Below, one piece after another: positions 36,110-45,290 of a stretch of 64,000 nucleotides of DNA. Each line of letters starts with the position of its first letter. The first letter of the stretch is position 1. This DNA is from an uncultured Lachnospiraceae bacterium (GTDB lineage: Bacteria; Bacillota; Clostridia; Lachnospirales; Lachnospiraceae), in contig URQQ01000004.1 of assembly GCA_900549995.1 (NCBI GenBank), forward strand, positions 58,226 through 122,225. The letters run 5' to 3'. Below the pieces are notes generated by a model. It searched no databases. It was not told the origin of the DNA and saw only the letters and a program-made list of their open reading frames with translations. Position numbers and translations under genes: made by a program.

Positions 36110-37116
36110 TGAAAAAATATAAATCCCTGCTGCTTACCGCAGGCATTCTCTTCCTTCTTCTGATTGTTGCATTGGCGGCGCTGATGGCCGGCAGCTACCC
36201 GATCTCTCCCACGGAAGTAGTAGATACATTTCTGGGCAAAGGAACAGCGCTTCAGGAATTCACCATCTATCAGATCCGGCTGCCCCGGGTAGTTCTTGCA
36301 GTGGTCGTTGCCTCTGCACTTTCCATCTCCGGAGGGATTCTGCAGGGAATCACGCGGAATCCTCTTTCCGAACCTGGAATGATCGGAATCAATGCAGGCG
36401 CAGCGCTCTTCGTAGTTTTATGGATTTCTTCCGGGACAAGCACATATTACTCTGCACTTTCAACAACCACGGTTCTGTTTCTCCCTGCAATCGCTGTTTC
36501 TGGCAGTCTGCTTTCTGCCATATTCATTTATCTTTTCTCTTATAAAAGAGGAATCCGCCCCGTGAGATTCATCCTGACCGGGATCGGAATGAATTCAGGT
36601 ATCAATGCCATCATTACCTTTTATCAGTTAAACATGTCAAAAGGTGATTATAACCAGGTCCTGACATGGACAAACGGAAGTCTCTGGGGAAGCAGCTTTC
36701 ACTACATTCTTCTGACACTACCTCCCGTCCTGATTCTGATTCTTATCACACTGTTCAGAAGCCGGACATTAGATGTCCTTTCCCTGGGCGATGAACTCTC
36801 AGCCGGTGTCGGTGTCTCAATTCAAAAAGAACTGGTTTTCTTTCTTGTAATCGCGGCCTTGTTAGCCGCGCTTGCAACTGCAGTCGCCGGCAATATCGCT
36901 TTTCTTGGTCTACTGGGACCACAGATTGCCCGGAGAATCACAGGCCCCATTCACCGGAAAATGCTGCCTCTTGCCGCAGTTGTCAGTTCGGTCATCCTGA
37001 TCCTTGCTGATACCGCTGCCAGAAACCTGTTCTCTCCGGTAGAAATCCCTGTGGGCATCATTGTTTCTGTTTTCGGTGTGCCGTATTTTATTTATCTGAT
37101 GATCAAAGAAAAGTAG
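36109..37116 (+). CDS. FecCD-family iron-siderophore permease
   Basis: 335 residues, translation probably coupled to the previous gene through TAATG. FecCD features such as SISGGILQGITRNPLSEPGM and AVAGNIAFLGLLGPQ are clear; about ten membrane helices. Forms a heterodimeric channel with the preceding permease. Confidence 0.93.
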   Translation: MKKYKSLLLTAGILFLLLIVALAALMAGSYPISPTEVVDTFLGKGTALQEFTIYQIRLPRVVLAVVVASALSISGGILQGITRNPLSEPGMIGINAGAALFVVLWISSGTSTYYSALSTTTVLFLPAIAVSGSLLSAIFIYLFSYKRGIRPVRFILTGIGMNSGINAIITFYQLNMSKGDYNQVLTWTNGSLWGSSFHYILLTLPPVLILILITLFRSRTLDVLSLGDELSAGVGVSIQKELVFFLVIAALLAALATAVAGNIAFLGLLGPQIARRITGPIHRKMLPLAAVVSSVILILADTAARNLFSPVEIPVGIIVSVFGVPYFIYLMIKEK

Positions 37117-37126
37117 GAGGTTCTAT

Positions 37127-37915
37127 ATGGGTATTCAAATCAAAAATCTACAGGCTGCATACGAAGATACTGTCATTATTCCCTGTGCTGACCTTACCAT
37201 ACCTGAGGGAAAAATCACTATGCTGATCGGGCCGAACGGCTGCGGCAAATCTACGCTTCTAAAATCTGCGGCCCGGATACTTCCAGTAAAAAAAGGTGAA
37301 GTTCTTCTGGATGGGAAAAATATGAAAAAGATGACCCAGAAATCCATTGCCCGAAAAATGGCTGTCCTTCCGCAAAGCCCACTTGTTCCGGATGGTATCC
37401 TCGTGAAAGATCTGGTTGGCTACGGAAGGTTCCCCTACCAGAGACCAATGTCCGGGTTTGGCAAAGAGGACCATGAAATTATAAACTGGGCAATGAAAAA
37501 AACAGATGTATATGACCTCAGAAACCAGAGAGCCGGGGAACTCTCCGGCGGGCAGAGGCAGCGTGTATGGATCGCACTTGCCCTCGCACAGAAGACAGAG
37601 ATTCTTCTGCTGGATGAGCCGACGACCTACCTCGATATGGCACATCAGCTGGAAATTCTAACGCTGCTCAAAAAACTGAACACAGAGGAGCATACAACCA
37701 TTATCATGGTAATCCATGAATTGAACCTTGCATGCAAATTCGCCGACCATATGATCGGCATGAAAAATGGTGAAATTATCTTTGAGGGTGCACCGGAAGA
37801 TGTGATTCATGAAAACAATCTGAGGAAGCTTTATGAAATCGAAGCTGTCCTTGTTAAAAATCAAGAGAAAGGCTATCCCATCTGTATGGATTATTCACTC
37901 CTCCACGAGAAATAA
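37127..37915 (+). CDS. Iron-siderophore ABC transporter ATPase
   Basis: 262 residues behind AGGAGG. Walker A GPNGCGKST, signature LSGGQRQR, Walker B ILLLDEPT and switch His are present. FepC/FhuC type. It completes an SBP-permease-permease-ATPase operon. No terminator is obvious before the next gene, 179 bp away. Confidence 0.95.
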   Translation: MGIQIKNLQAAYEDTVIIPCADLTIPEGKITMLIGPNGCGKSTLLKSAARILPVKKGEVLLDGKNMKKMTQKSIARKMAVLPQSPLVPDGILVKDLVGYGRFPYQRPMSGFGKEDHEIINWAMKKTDVYDLRNQRAGELSGGQRQRVWIALALAQKTEILLLDEPTTYLDMAHQLEILTLLKKLNTEEHTTIIMVIHELNLACKFADHMIGMKNGEIIFEGAPEDVIHENNLRKLYEIEAVLVKNQEKGYPICMDYSLLHEK

Positions 37916-38094
37916 CCAAACCAATCCTCTTCTATGGCCAGCGGCAGCCTCATCGTATGCGGATATGTAAGAAATATCAACTGCAGCAACCATTTATAGA
38001 TAATGCAAATAACTATATTTAAAAAACCAATTTGTGATACTGCCGTGGCTGTGATACGTTAGGGAAAAGGGCTTTTAACGAAGGAGGAAACAGC

Positions 38095-39246
38095 ATGGAA
38101 ATCATAAAGGATCTGCCGGAAGTATTCGAGGAGTTCGCCGAACAGCGCAAGAACTCATTTCTGGGTGTAAAGCAGCTGAAAGATAAGGGTGTGCCGATTG
38201 TCGGCGCATATTGTACATATTTCCCTCAGGAAATTGCCATGGCTATGGGAGCCGCAACGGTAGGACTATGTTCTACATCCGATGAAACGATTACAGAGGC
38301 AGAAAAAGACTTGCCGAAAAACTTATGTCCGCTGATCAAATCAAGCTATGGTTTTGCCAAAACTGACAAATGTCCGTTTTTCTATTTTTCAGATGTTGTC
38401 GTAGGTGAAACCACCTGTGACGGCAAGAAGAAAATGTATGAATATATGTCAGAATTTAAAGATGTATTCTTAATGGAACTGCCAAATACACAGGGCGAAG
38501 CTGCTTTAGCACTCTGGAAAAGTGAAATTATCCGTTTCAAAGAATATCTGGAGAAAAAATTCGAGGTGACAATCACAGAAGAAGACATCCGCAAAGCCAT
38601 AAAAATCAACAACGCAGGGCGCCGTTCTCTCAAGACACTCTACGAAGTCATGAAGAATGATCCGGTGCCGATCAAAGGACAGGATCTCTTCAAAGTTCTC
38701 TATGGCAGCACCTTCAAATTCGACAGAGCAGCAATTCCTGCCGAGGTAGATGCGCTGGTTGAAAAAATCAACAAGGAATATGCTGAAGGAAAAATGGAAG
38801 AGAAGAAACCTCGTATTCTGGTCACCGGATGTCCGATCGGAGGCGCCTCCGAAAAAATCATCCGTGCCGTAGAAGAAAACGGCGGCATTGTTGTTACTTT
38901 TGAAAACTGCTCCGGCGCAAAATCCATCGACAAATTAGTCGATGAAGACAACCCGGATGTATATGACGCTCTTGCAAGAAGATATCTGAACATCGGATGT
39001 TCTGTCATGACTCCAAATCCAAATCGCCTGGAACTGCTTGGCAGACTTATCGATGAGTACCACGTTGAAGGTGTTGTAGAGATGACTTTGCAGGCCTGTC
39101 ATACTTATAATGTGGAGACGCTTTCTATCCGTAAGTTCGTAAACGAAAAGAAGGGCATCCCATACATCAACGTAGAGACCGATTATTCCCAGGCCGATAT
39201 TGGACAGTTGAATACACGAATCGCTGCATTTATTGAAATGCTGTAG
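38095..39246 (+). CDS. 2-hydroxyacyl-CoA dehydratase family / double-cubane cluster protein (YjiM-like)
   Basis: 383 residues behind AAGGAGG. HgdB-like fold with conserved Cys at GAYCTYFPQE, LCSTSDE, NLCPLIKSS, DKCPFFYF and ETTCDGKKKMYE, which can ligate Fe-S clusters. Length and single-gene arrangement fit the YjiM / double-cubane cluster protein branch more than a two-subunit dehydratase. The partner activase (YjiL/HgdC-like ATPase) is not within the visible neighbourhood. It lies after the iron ABC operon, which could supply iron; linkage is inference. Its reaction in this organism is not known. Confidence 0.8.
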   Translation: MEIIKDLPEVFEEFAEQRKNSFLGVKQLKDKGVPIVGAYCTYFPQEIAMAMGAATVGLCSTSDETITEAEKDLPKNLCPLIKSSYGFAKTDKCPFFYFSDVVVGETTCDGKKKMYEYMSEFKDVFLMELPNTQGEAALALWKSEIIRFKEYLEKKFEVTITEEDIRKAIKINNAGRRSLKTLYEVMKNDPVPIKGQDLFKVLYGSTFKFDRAAIPAEVDALVEKINKEYAEGKMEEKKPRILVTGCPIGGASEKIIRAVEENGGIVVTFENCSGAKSIDKLVDEDNPDVYDALARRYLNIGCSVMTPNPNRLELLGRLIDEYHVEGVVEMTLQACHTYNVETLSIRKFVNEKKGIPYINVETDYSQADIGQLNTRIAAFIEML

Positions 39247-39286
39247 GATCATCTTGTACAGTTATTTCATTACAATGTATCAGGGT

Positions 39287-39321
39287 AAAGCTGCAGGGTG
39301 AAACAAAGAACCTGCAGCTTT
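39287..39321 (+). terminator. Rho-independent terminator
   Basis: AAAGCTGCAGG / CCTGCAGCTTT, 11-bp stem, then ATCTTTTTA; 40 bp after the dehydratase-like gene. Confidence 0.8.
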
Positions 39322-39348
39322 ATCTTTTTATGATTTAATGATCATGTC

Positions 39349-39377
39349 TTGCTATTTCCATCCGGAAACGCTATAAT
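39349..39377 (+). promoter_or_regulatory. Promoter upstream of the Rpn element
   Basis: TTGCTA (39349-39354), 17 bases, TATAAT (39372-39377). Confidence 0.6.
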
Positions 39378-39636
39378 GAAACTCATCTTAGAAAGGGTTC
39401 CCTTTCATGTCATCTGAGACCGGCAAAAAACTGCCGTACAGTTCAGATTCGATACAAAGAATCATAACGAGATTCTTATATCTGTATCAAGTATCCACAA
39501 AAATACAATGAAATAATCCCAGACAGAATGTATCAGCTGTGTTTTGAATTGAGGGATATAATAAGCAATCTTACTCTGCCCTGATTCCTCTGATCGCATA
39601 TGTTCTGTCCTGGAACACAAAGGAGGAAATCAGCCT
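39378..39636 (+). other. Long leader before the Rpn gene
   Basis: About 260 bases between the promoter and the Rpn start. A 34-codon reading frame (39407-39511, MSSETGKK...) without a convincing ribosome site is the only coding-like feature; it may be spurious. Nothing else was recognised. Confidence 0.4.
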
Positions 39637-40533
39637 ATGGCGAATGAAACAACCAGAAAGAAGACTGTGGTAACTGCATTATCCAGAGAAGGTTACCTGC
39701 GGCAGCTTGCTGCAAGCGACACCCCTCTCGAAATCCATCTCACCAATGATTATGCATTTCGCAAAACATTTAAAAATACAACGGTGCTGAAAGGATTTTT
39801 GATGGCACTGCTTGGTTTAAAACCAGAGCAGATCACTCGGCTGGATGTAGCCGATCCCTGTGAGGAAGGAGAAAATGATACAGAAAAAGAGGGAATTCTG
39901 GACATCAAGGTACACATGAATGACAACCAGAAGATTAATATTGAAATGCAAAATACATATCAGAAAGACTTGGCCGAAAGAAGCCTGTTCTATACCTGCC
40001 GCATGTATACAGAAGGATTTCTGCATGGGATACCCTATGGGGCAATAGAACCATGTATTCACGTTGGGATTCTGAATTTTAATCAATCCGAAAGCGAAGG
40101 ATACCACCATTGTATTTTACTCAGTGATGAGAAAACAAGGGAAGTGTACAGTAGTAAAATCGTCTTTCATATGATAGAATTGAAGAAAATAGAGACAACG
40201 TCTGAAGAAGAAAAACGCCAGGAACTTTATCATTGGACAAAGCTGATAGCAGCGACAAGTTGGGAGGAGATCCGTATGGAGGCAAAAGGGAATTCCTACA
40301 TGGAAGCGGCAGTGAAAGAGATGGAGAAAATTAACCAGAATGAGGATGAGAGATATCTGTATCTTCGCCGGGAATTGGGCCGAATCGAGGGTATTAAAGC
40401 ACTGATCCGAACATGCCAGGATTTTGGTTTAACCATAGATGGCACTGCTTCCAGAATCGAGCAATTATTTGAAATATCTCAGGATTCTGCCAGGAAATAT
40501 GTTGAAAAATACTGGGAATACTGCGTTGAATAG
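39637..40533 (+). CDS. Rpn-family PD-(D/E)XK nuclease / putative transposase
   Basis: 298 residues behind AAAGGAGGAAA. Recognised by the N-terminal TNDYAFRKTF, then ILDIKV and NIEMQNTY, which are the PD-(D/E)XK core residues Asp...Glu-x-Gln, and a helical C-terminus. Rpn proteins are DNA endonucleases that stimulate recA-independent recombination. A perfect 11-bp hairpin follows the stop. A diverged 61-bp copy of an internal part lies 1.27 kb downstream (41416-41476), so Rpn-type DNA has moved or duplicated here. Confidence 0.88.
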   Translation: MANETTRKKTVVTALSREGYLRQLAASDTPLEIHLTNDYAFRKTFKNTTVLKGFLMALLGLKPEQITRLDVADPCEEGENDTEKEGILDIKVHMNDNQKINIEMQNTYQKDLAERSLFYTCRMYTEGFLHGIPYGAIEPCIHVGILNFNQSESEGYHHCILLSDEKTREVYSSKIVFHMIELKKIETTSEEEKRQELYHWTKLIAATSWEEIRMEAKGNSYMEAAVKEMEKINQNEDERYLYLRRELGRIEGIKALIRTCQDFGLTIDGTASRIEQLFEISQDSARKYVEKYWEYCVE

Positions 40534-40547
40534 CTGCATCATTTATC

Positions 40548-40572
40548 TGAGCCAGAGGAATCCTCTGGCTCA
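40548..40572. terminator. Hairpin between convergent genes
   Basis: TGAGCCAGAGG / CCTCTGGCTCA, perfect 11-bp stem with 3-nt loop, no strong U-tract. Confidence 0.55.
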
Positions 40573-40637
40573 AGTTAGGGTTATCTGTAAAAGCTTTTAT
40601 CGTTCTTAAATTTTAGAACTTTTCTCTGAGTTTTTAG

Positions 40638-41291
40638 CTACATCTCCTGTACCGTTTCCCATATCTCCCTGAAATATTCGATATACTTTTCAGCATTTCG
40701 ATACTTAGGTGTCGCCGGATGGTTCATCCCTATATAACGGATACCAGTTTCATTGTCCTTATAAGCCGGCCATATCTCTGGTTTGATTTTCCCTCTCTCT
40801 CCCTTTCCTGTTTTGAAAACTATACGTCTCATAATAATATCATGGACTCCCATGGAAATAACATATTTAGGATTTATTAACTTAATTTCCTGTTCTATGA
40901 ATTCCTTATATTCACAGGCATAATTATCCAGAATTGCTCTATTTGTTGCAACACCTCCGCCCCGCTTATTGATGTTCATATATGCGGCCTTTTCCAGTTC
41001 ATCACTGCCCGTAATAATCTGATAGATCCCTTTGAGTTTTTCATAGTATTTTGTATTGTTATCACACGCCCCATGGCTGCGCACTACCTCGCGAAACCAG
41101 AATTCTTCCTCTTCCATATTGTGCGCTTCTTTCAAAATAAATAAAACATCCGCCTGCCTGGCACCCGGTGTCAGAAAACCATCCTCATGAAATACCTCTT
41201 TTTTAGCTCCTTTTGGAAGTGTACGACACCCCTCTTCCTCTTCTTGCCTTTTTTTCCAATTTGAAAATAATTCATCCATATCTTTGTACAT
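40638..41291 (-). CDS. Uracil-DNA-glycosylase-fold-like protein of unknown function
   Basis: 217 residues behind GGAGATAACAG. The order VLFILKEAH (where UDGs have a GEAPG loop), MNINKRGGG, YVISMGVHD and IGMNHPATPKY (where UDGs have a HPS loop) resembles the UDG superfamily fold, but the catalytic motifs of families 1-6 are not matched. Cytosolic, charged N-terminus. Flanked by an Rpn nuclease and an Rpn remnant. Could be a diverged DNA glycosylase or a relative with another function. Confidence 0.6.
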   Translation of the reverse strand: MYKDMDELFSNWKKRQEEEEGCRTLPKGAKKEVFHEDGFLTPGARQADVLFILKEAHNMEEEEFWFREVVRSHGACDNNTKYYEKLKGIYQIITGSDELEKAAYMNINKRGGGVATNRAILDNYACEYKEFIEQEIKLINPKYVISMGVHDIIMRRIVFKTGKGERGKIKPEIWPAYKDNETGIRYIGMNHPATPKYRNAEKYIEYFREIWETVQEM

Positions 41292-41401
41292 CTGTTATCT
41301 CCTTCCCCACACTATGCCTCGCATATTTTTCGTTTCAAACCACATTTTTCACTTAAATACATGATACCTCTCAAACATATTTCCAACAACTTTTATCTGC
41401 A

Positions 41402-41476
41402 AAAACAAGAAATATGTACAGTAGTAAAATCATCTTCCATATGATAGAATTGTAGAAAACAGAAACGGCGTCTGAA
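41402..41476 (+). pseudogene. Decayed fragment of an Rpn gene
   Basis: Bases 41416-41476 match 40146-40206 inside the intact Rpn gene at 54 of 61 positions; weaker similarity extends ~14 bases upstream. In the fragment the frame is interrupted by TAG (GAATTG-TAG). It ends one base before the GGAGA ribosome site of the DJ-1 gene, so it now forms that gene's upstream region. Confidence 0.75.
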
Positions 41477-41486
41477 AGGAGACATT

Positions 41487-42110
41487 ATGAAAAAAACAAT
41501 TTTATTCGTCATTTTAGAACAATATGCTGACTGGGAGGGTGCCTACTTATCTTCTGCACTTCATATGCTAAGTCCTGGCTGCTATTCTGTCAAAACAGTC
41601 TCCTTGACAAAAGAACGTGTGGAATCTATCGGCGGCTTCCACGCGCTTCCCGATTATGATATTGAGTCCGTCCCCAAAGACTACGACGCACTGATCTTAA
41701 TTGGCGGAATGTCCTGGAGAAACGAATCTGCAAAACAGATCAGTCCTTTGGTAGACCATTGCCTTACCTCCGGAAAGATTCTTGGTGCTATCTGTGATGC
41801 CTCCGCATTTCTCGGCACTGTCGGCGCACTCAACAATGTCCGTCATACAAGCAATGACCTTGCGGATTTGAAACAATGGGCAGGCAGTCACTACACTGGC
41901 GAAAAAAACTATGTGATGGAACAGGCCGTAAGTGACCGCAATGTCATCACTGCAAACGGCACAGCTGCTCTTGAATTTGCACGGGAGGTGCTTCTGGCTC
42001 TGAAGTCTGCACCAGAAGATAAAATTTTAGACTGGTATCATTTCCATAAACTTGGTTACTATCAGGCTCCGCTGCCAAAGGAGTCAACCACAGATTGGAA
42101 CCAAAACTGA
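41487..42110 (+). CDS. DJ-1/PfpI family protein
   Basis: 207 residues behind AAAGGAGAC. Class I glutamine-amidotransferase-like fold with nucleophile Cys103 in GAICDASAF and the LIGGMSW strand. Family members include stress-protective deglycase-like proteins and proteases; activity here is not established. A strong terminator follows. Confidence 0.88.
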   Translation: MKKTILFVILEQYADWEGAYLSSALHMLSPGCYSVKTVSLTKERVESIGGFHALPDYDIESVPKDYDALILIGGMSWRNESAKQISPLVDHCLTSGKILGAICDASAFLGTVGALNNVRHTSNDLADLKQWAGSHYTGEKNYVMEQAVSDRNVITANGTAALEFAREVLLALKSAPEDKILDWYHFHKLGYYQAPLPKESTTDWNQN

Positions 42111-42114
42111 CTGT

Positions 42115-42159
42115 AAAAGCCTGCAATTTCATTCTATCAAGAATATTGCAGGCTTTTTT
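42115..42159 (+). terminator. Rho-independent terminator
   Basis: AAAAGCCTGCAAT ... ATTGCAGGCTTTTTT, long stem with run of T; just after the DJ-1 stop. Confidence 0.9.
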
Positions 42160-42261
42160 GCAGACGCAAAGATTCTTTGCGCCCGAAACGTCTTGAGCAA
42201 TGAACATTTGCTGGTTATTTAACTACTCCCGTAACATAATAGAGACTGAAAGGAGGATACT

Positions 42262-42960
42262 ATGAAATTAGGCCGCACAATTACTGATATCAGAAAAGAA
42301 AGAGGAATGACTCAGGAAGATTTTGCGAAAATATTCCATGTCACACGACAGACAGTCTCAAACTGGGAGAAAGAAAAAAGTTATCCGGACCTGCAGACTT
42401 TAGTAAACATCAGCGATGAATTTGGCATCTCCCTTGATACTATGTTAAAGGAGGATCAGCCTATGATCACCAAAATAAGTAAAGATATCAAATTTGGAAG
42501 AAACTTAAGGCTTGCTTTGATTGGATGTGCCAGTGCTGTTATTGCAGCAGGAACAATCTGGGCACTTATCTGGAATAATGCCAGAAATATCACAGAACAG
42601 AAATTTCAGAATGGTATTGAAGATCACGATTTCTCATATAATGATACACTTGGATACTATACGAAAACGGTTGACAGTCATACTTACTACGCCTTGCCAA
42701 ATCAGAAAATGCCGGGGTACTTTGATTTTTCACTTGATTTCCACGCCAAACAGCTGGAATGTATCACGAAAAATGGTAACCAGTCATTCTGGATACGGCG
42801 GGCAGACAATAATATCGTAGATATCTACTATCTGGACGAAAGTGATACGATCGGCTCCCAGCTGACGCAAAAAGAAATCCATCAGCTTACCAAAAATAAT
42901 CCACAAATATCTGCTCTCGTAGCAAATGCTGAACTCATCTATGACAGCGTTTATAGATAA
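42262..42960 (+). CDS. XRE regulator with membrane span
   Basis: 232 residues behind AAAGGAGGA. XRE helix-turn-helix (1-65; TQEDFAKIFHVTRQTVSNWE), a membrane span near 82-104 (LIGCASAVIAAGTIWALIW) and ~125 residues outside. Membrane-bound HTH proteins of this type are common in Lachnospiraceae; target and signal unknown. Confidence 0.82.
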   Translation: MKLGRTITDIRKERGMTQEDFAKIFHVTRQTVSNWEKEKSYPDLQTLVNISDEFGISLDTMLKEDQPMITKISKDIKFGRNLRLALIGCASAVIAAGTIWALIWNNARNITEQKFQNGIEDHDFSYNDTLGYYTKTVDSHTYYALPNQKMPGYFDFSLDFHAKQLECITKNGNQSFWIRRADNNIVDIYYLDESDTIGSQLTQKEIHQLTKNNPQISALVANAELIYDSVYR

Positions 42961-42984
42961 ACTTCCATCCCCCTGCCCGGCATC

Positions 42985-43031
42985 GGCAAGTCCCCGCTTA
43001 TTTCTCTGTAAAATAAAACAGAGGACTTGCC
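42985..43031 (+). terminator. Rho-independent terminator
   Basis: GGCAAGTCC / GGACTTGCC with an inner CTCTGT/ACAGAG stem, followed by TTTTAATG; after the XRE gene. Confidence 0.65.
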
Positions 43032-43040
43032 TTTTAATGT

Positions 43041-43496
43041 TCAATCATCCGCCAGCTTCATGTATAAAACAGGATATGGATTTCCCTGCTCGTCCTCATC
43101 TGTTCTTTGACAGACCTCAAACCCCATGTGTTCGTAAAATCCTTTCGCCTGTGGATTTTGCTCATTTACGCCCAATTCATTGATTCCGTATTTCTCAATA
43201 CCGTACCTGAGTAATCTTTTCCCCAAACCTTGTCCCCGTTTTTGCGAAGAGACAAATAACATTTCAAGTTTCTGCCCTTCAATTCCCATAAAAGCAACAG
43301 GAATACCCTCCTCATCTTCCATTACAATCAATCGGGCAACATTTGCAAGTGCCTGCGGTATATATGTTTTGATGTTCTCAATTTCTGCATCAGACAAGAA
43401 CAGATGTGTTGCCCTCACCGAACTTTCCCAGACCGCCGTAAGCTGTTCTGTCAGCAATAAGTTTCTGTCGTTTATCTCAATTATTTTCATATTCAC
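43041..43496 (-). CDS. GNAT-family N-acetyltransferase
   Basis: 151 residues. Acetyl-CoA loop QKRGQGLGKRLL (motif A, R/Q-x-x-G-x-G/A) and the following motif B region (NPQAKGFYEHMGF). Acceptor substrate is not evident; the closest layout is a small-molecule or protein acetyltransferase such as YjaB/YafP-like enzymes. Confidence 0.88.
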   Translation of the reverse strand: MNMKIIEINDRNLLLTEQLTAVWESSVRATHLFLSDAEIENIKTYIPQALANVARLIVMEDEEGIPVAFMGIEGQKLEMLFVSSQKRGQGLGKRLLRYGIEKYGINELGVNEQNPQAKGFYEHMGFEVCQRTDEDEQGNPYPVLYMKLADD

Positions 43497-43576
43497 ATTA
43501 TTTCCTTTCTTATGCTTTTCATATATTTACAGACTGATTATCAGTATATAATATCTTATATTAAAATACAAAACAA

Positions 43577-43611
43577 GGCGAAAACGGAACGCTCTCACTT
43601 CCGATTTCGCC
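43577..43611 (-). terminator. Terminator of the GH43 operon
   Basis: GGCGAAAACGGAA / TTCCGATTTCGCC, 13-bp stem with one mismatch; on the minus strand followed by TTGTTTTG, about 30 bp past the GH43 stop. Confidence 0.65.
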
Positions 43612-43643
43612 AAGCTTGTAACCCTATTCTGTTTTACCGCTCT

Positions 43644-45290
43644 TTACTCTACGCCTCTGCTTTCATCCGCCACATATTCCAGAAAATCAAAATCTGCATA
43701 GTGCTTATGTTTCACCCTGTCAGCACAGGTGATTCCGACCATCGTCCCGGTAAATTCTCCGTACTTACAATATTCATCTGAGAATTTTGTAGTATCAAAT
43801 ACACGCCCGATCTTCTGATAATTCACCCCGTTATATCCCCACTCGAACCAGGATTTCCGTCCTTCAATAAATAACCTCAGATACAAAGGACAGTCATCCA
43901 CCGGGATTCTTGTGTTTAAAAATTCTGTCTTTTCTCCATTTTCCAGATGAATGATTGACAGCGCACTCTGCCCTAATGTCTCGCTGTAATATTTCCTAAG
44001 GTTTATATAATTCATGTTATCATAGTATAGAATCAGGCCTGCACTGTGTTGATGCACTTCGGGCATAAACTCCATTTTTGTTGTAATCCTGGCATATACA
44101 CTGGTCAGTTTCCTTGCCAGAATGCTGACCTTATTCAGTGAGGTCCTGGATTCCTGTCCGCGTATTCTCACATATCCGGGTCTTGCATTTACATCAGCAA
44201 ATCTTTGCGGCATGATCCTCGGCGCATAATACCAGTTTCCAAGTTCTCCGGAATCAAAATCATCAAATGCAGGTATCCCCGGCATGGGATATTCAGTAAG
44301 CTTACTCTCCGGCACTTCAAGTTTTGCCAGATTACTGCCGTCCGCCATACGAAGCCAGTCATCCTTTGTCCACTCCATCTTTTGAATTGCCGTCTCCCGA
44401 CCCAAGGTACAGCGTAGTTCCGGTACAAACGGCCTGGCTGTCAGATGCACCAGATAGACTTCTCCATCCGGTGTCTCCACATAACTTCCATGCCCGGATT
44501 TCTGAAGGACAGAACCCGGATGATAGTATTTTGGCTTCAGGTGGTCCGGGTCGTAACGCTCATTAGATTCTCCCGGAACCGAAGTTACAATCGGATTCAT
44601 CGGATCTTTTTCATATGGACCCCATACATGTTTGGAGCGTCCCATCGTCACACAGTGATTATATCCAGTTCCGCCCTCCGCACACATGATGTAATAGTAG
44701 TTCCCCCGTTTTGTAAGATGGGGAGCTTCTATGCATCCTCTGTCTGTTCCGCCGTTCCAGATTCGTTTCGGATATCCTATGATCTCCTTTTTCTCCGGTG
44801 AATATTCCACCATGCAGATGGCCCCCGGCTTCTCGTAGCCTTCCCTTGTCTCCCACTCCAGTGATACGACCCATTTTCGCCCGTCATCATCGTGAAGTAT
44901 AGACGCATCAAACCCGGAAGAGTGAAGATACACCGGCTCACTCCACGGCCCCCGGATATCACTTGCCGTGACTACATAATTATCTACATCAAAATACCTT
45001 GCATTCATCGAGTTCATGACGCCGTAGACAACATAGAACAGATCTTCCTTTTCACAGTAAGTCAGACAAGGCGCCCAGATTCCCTTCGCAGACGGAAGTT
45101 TCTTCAGGTCCACTTCCCTGTCATCTGTCAGTACATGAGTATACAACTCCCAGTTTTTCAGGTCTTTCGAATGATAGACTGGAATTCCGGGAAACCACTC
45201 GAACGTAGATACTGCCAGATAATAGTCCTCCCCTTTTCTGCAGATACACGGGTCAGGATGAAAGCCCGGTAAAATTGGATTGCGTATCAT
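43644..45290 (-). CDS. Glycoside hydrolase family 43 (beta-xylosidase/arabinosidase type)
   Basis: 548 residues, no signal peptide, so cytosolic. The five-bladed propeller starts NPILPGFHPDP (Asp13 base), with the DASILHDDDG motif (pKa-modulating Asp) and CIEAPHL (acid Glu). A C-terminal beta-sandwich (~330-540) is typical of the XynB3-like GH43 branch that cleaves xylo- or arabino-oligosaccharides. Its ATG directly follows the stop of the GH5 gene. Substrates presumably enter through the GPH symporter encoded two genes upstream. Confidence 0.93.
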   Translation of the reverse strand: MIRNPILPGFHPDPCICRKGEDYYLAVSTFEWFPGIPVYHSKDLKNWELYTHVLTDDREVDLKKLPSAKGIWAPCLTYCEKEDLFYVVYGVMNSMNARYFDVDNYVVTASDIRGPWSEPVYLHSSGFDASILHDDDGRKWVVSLEWETREGYEKPGAICMVEYSPEKKEIIGYPKRIWNGGTDRGCIEAPHLTKRGNYYYIMCAEGGTGYNHCVTMGRSKHVWGPYEKDPMNPIVTSVPGESNERYDPDHLKPKYYHPGSVLQKSGHGSYVETPDGEVYLVHLTARPFVPELRCTLGRETAIQKMEWTKDDWLRMADGSNLAKLEVPESKLTEYPMPGIPAFDDFDSGELGNWYYAPRIMPQRFADVNARPGYVRIRGQESRTSLNKVSILARKLTSVYARITTKMEFMPEVHQHSAGLILYYDNMNYINLRKYYSETLGQSALSIIHLENGEKTEFLNTRIPVDDCPLYLRLFIEGRKSWFEWGYNGVNYQKIGRVFDTTKFSDEYCKYGEFTGTMVGITCADRVKHKHYADFDFLEYVADESRGVE

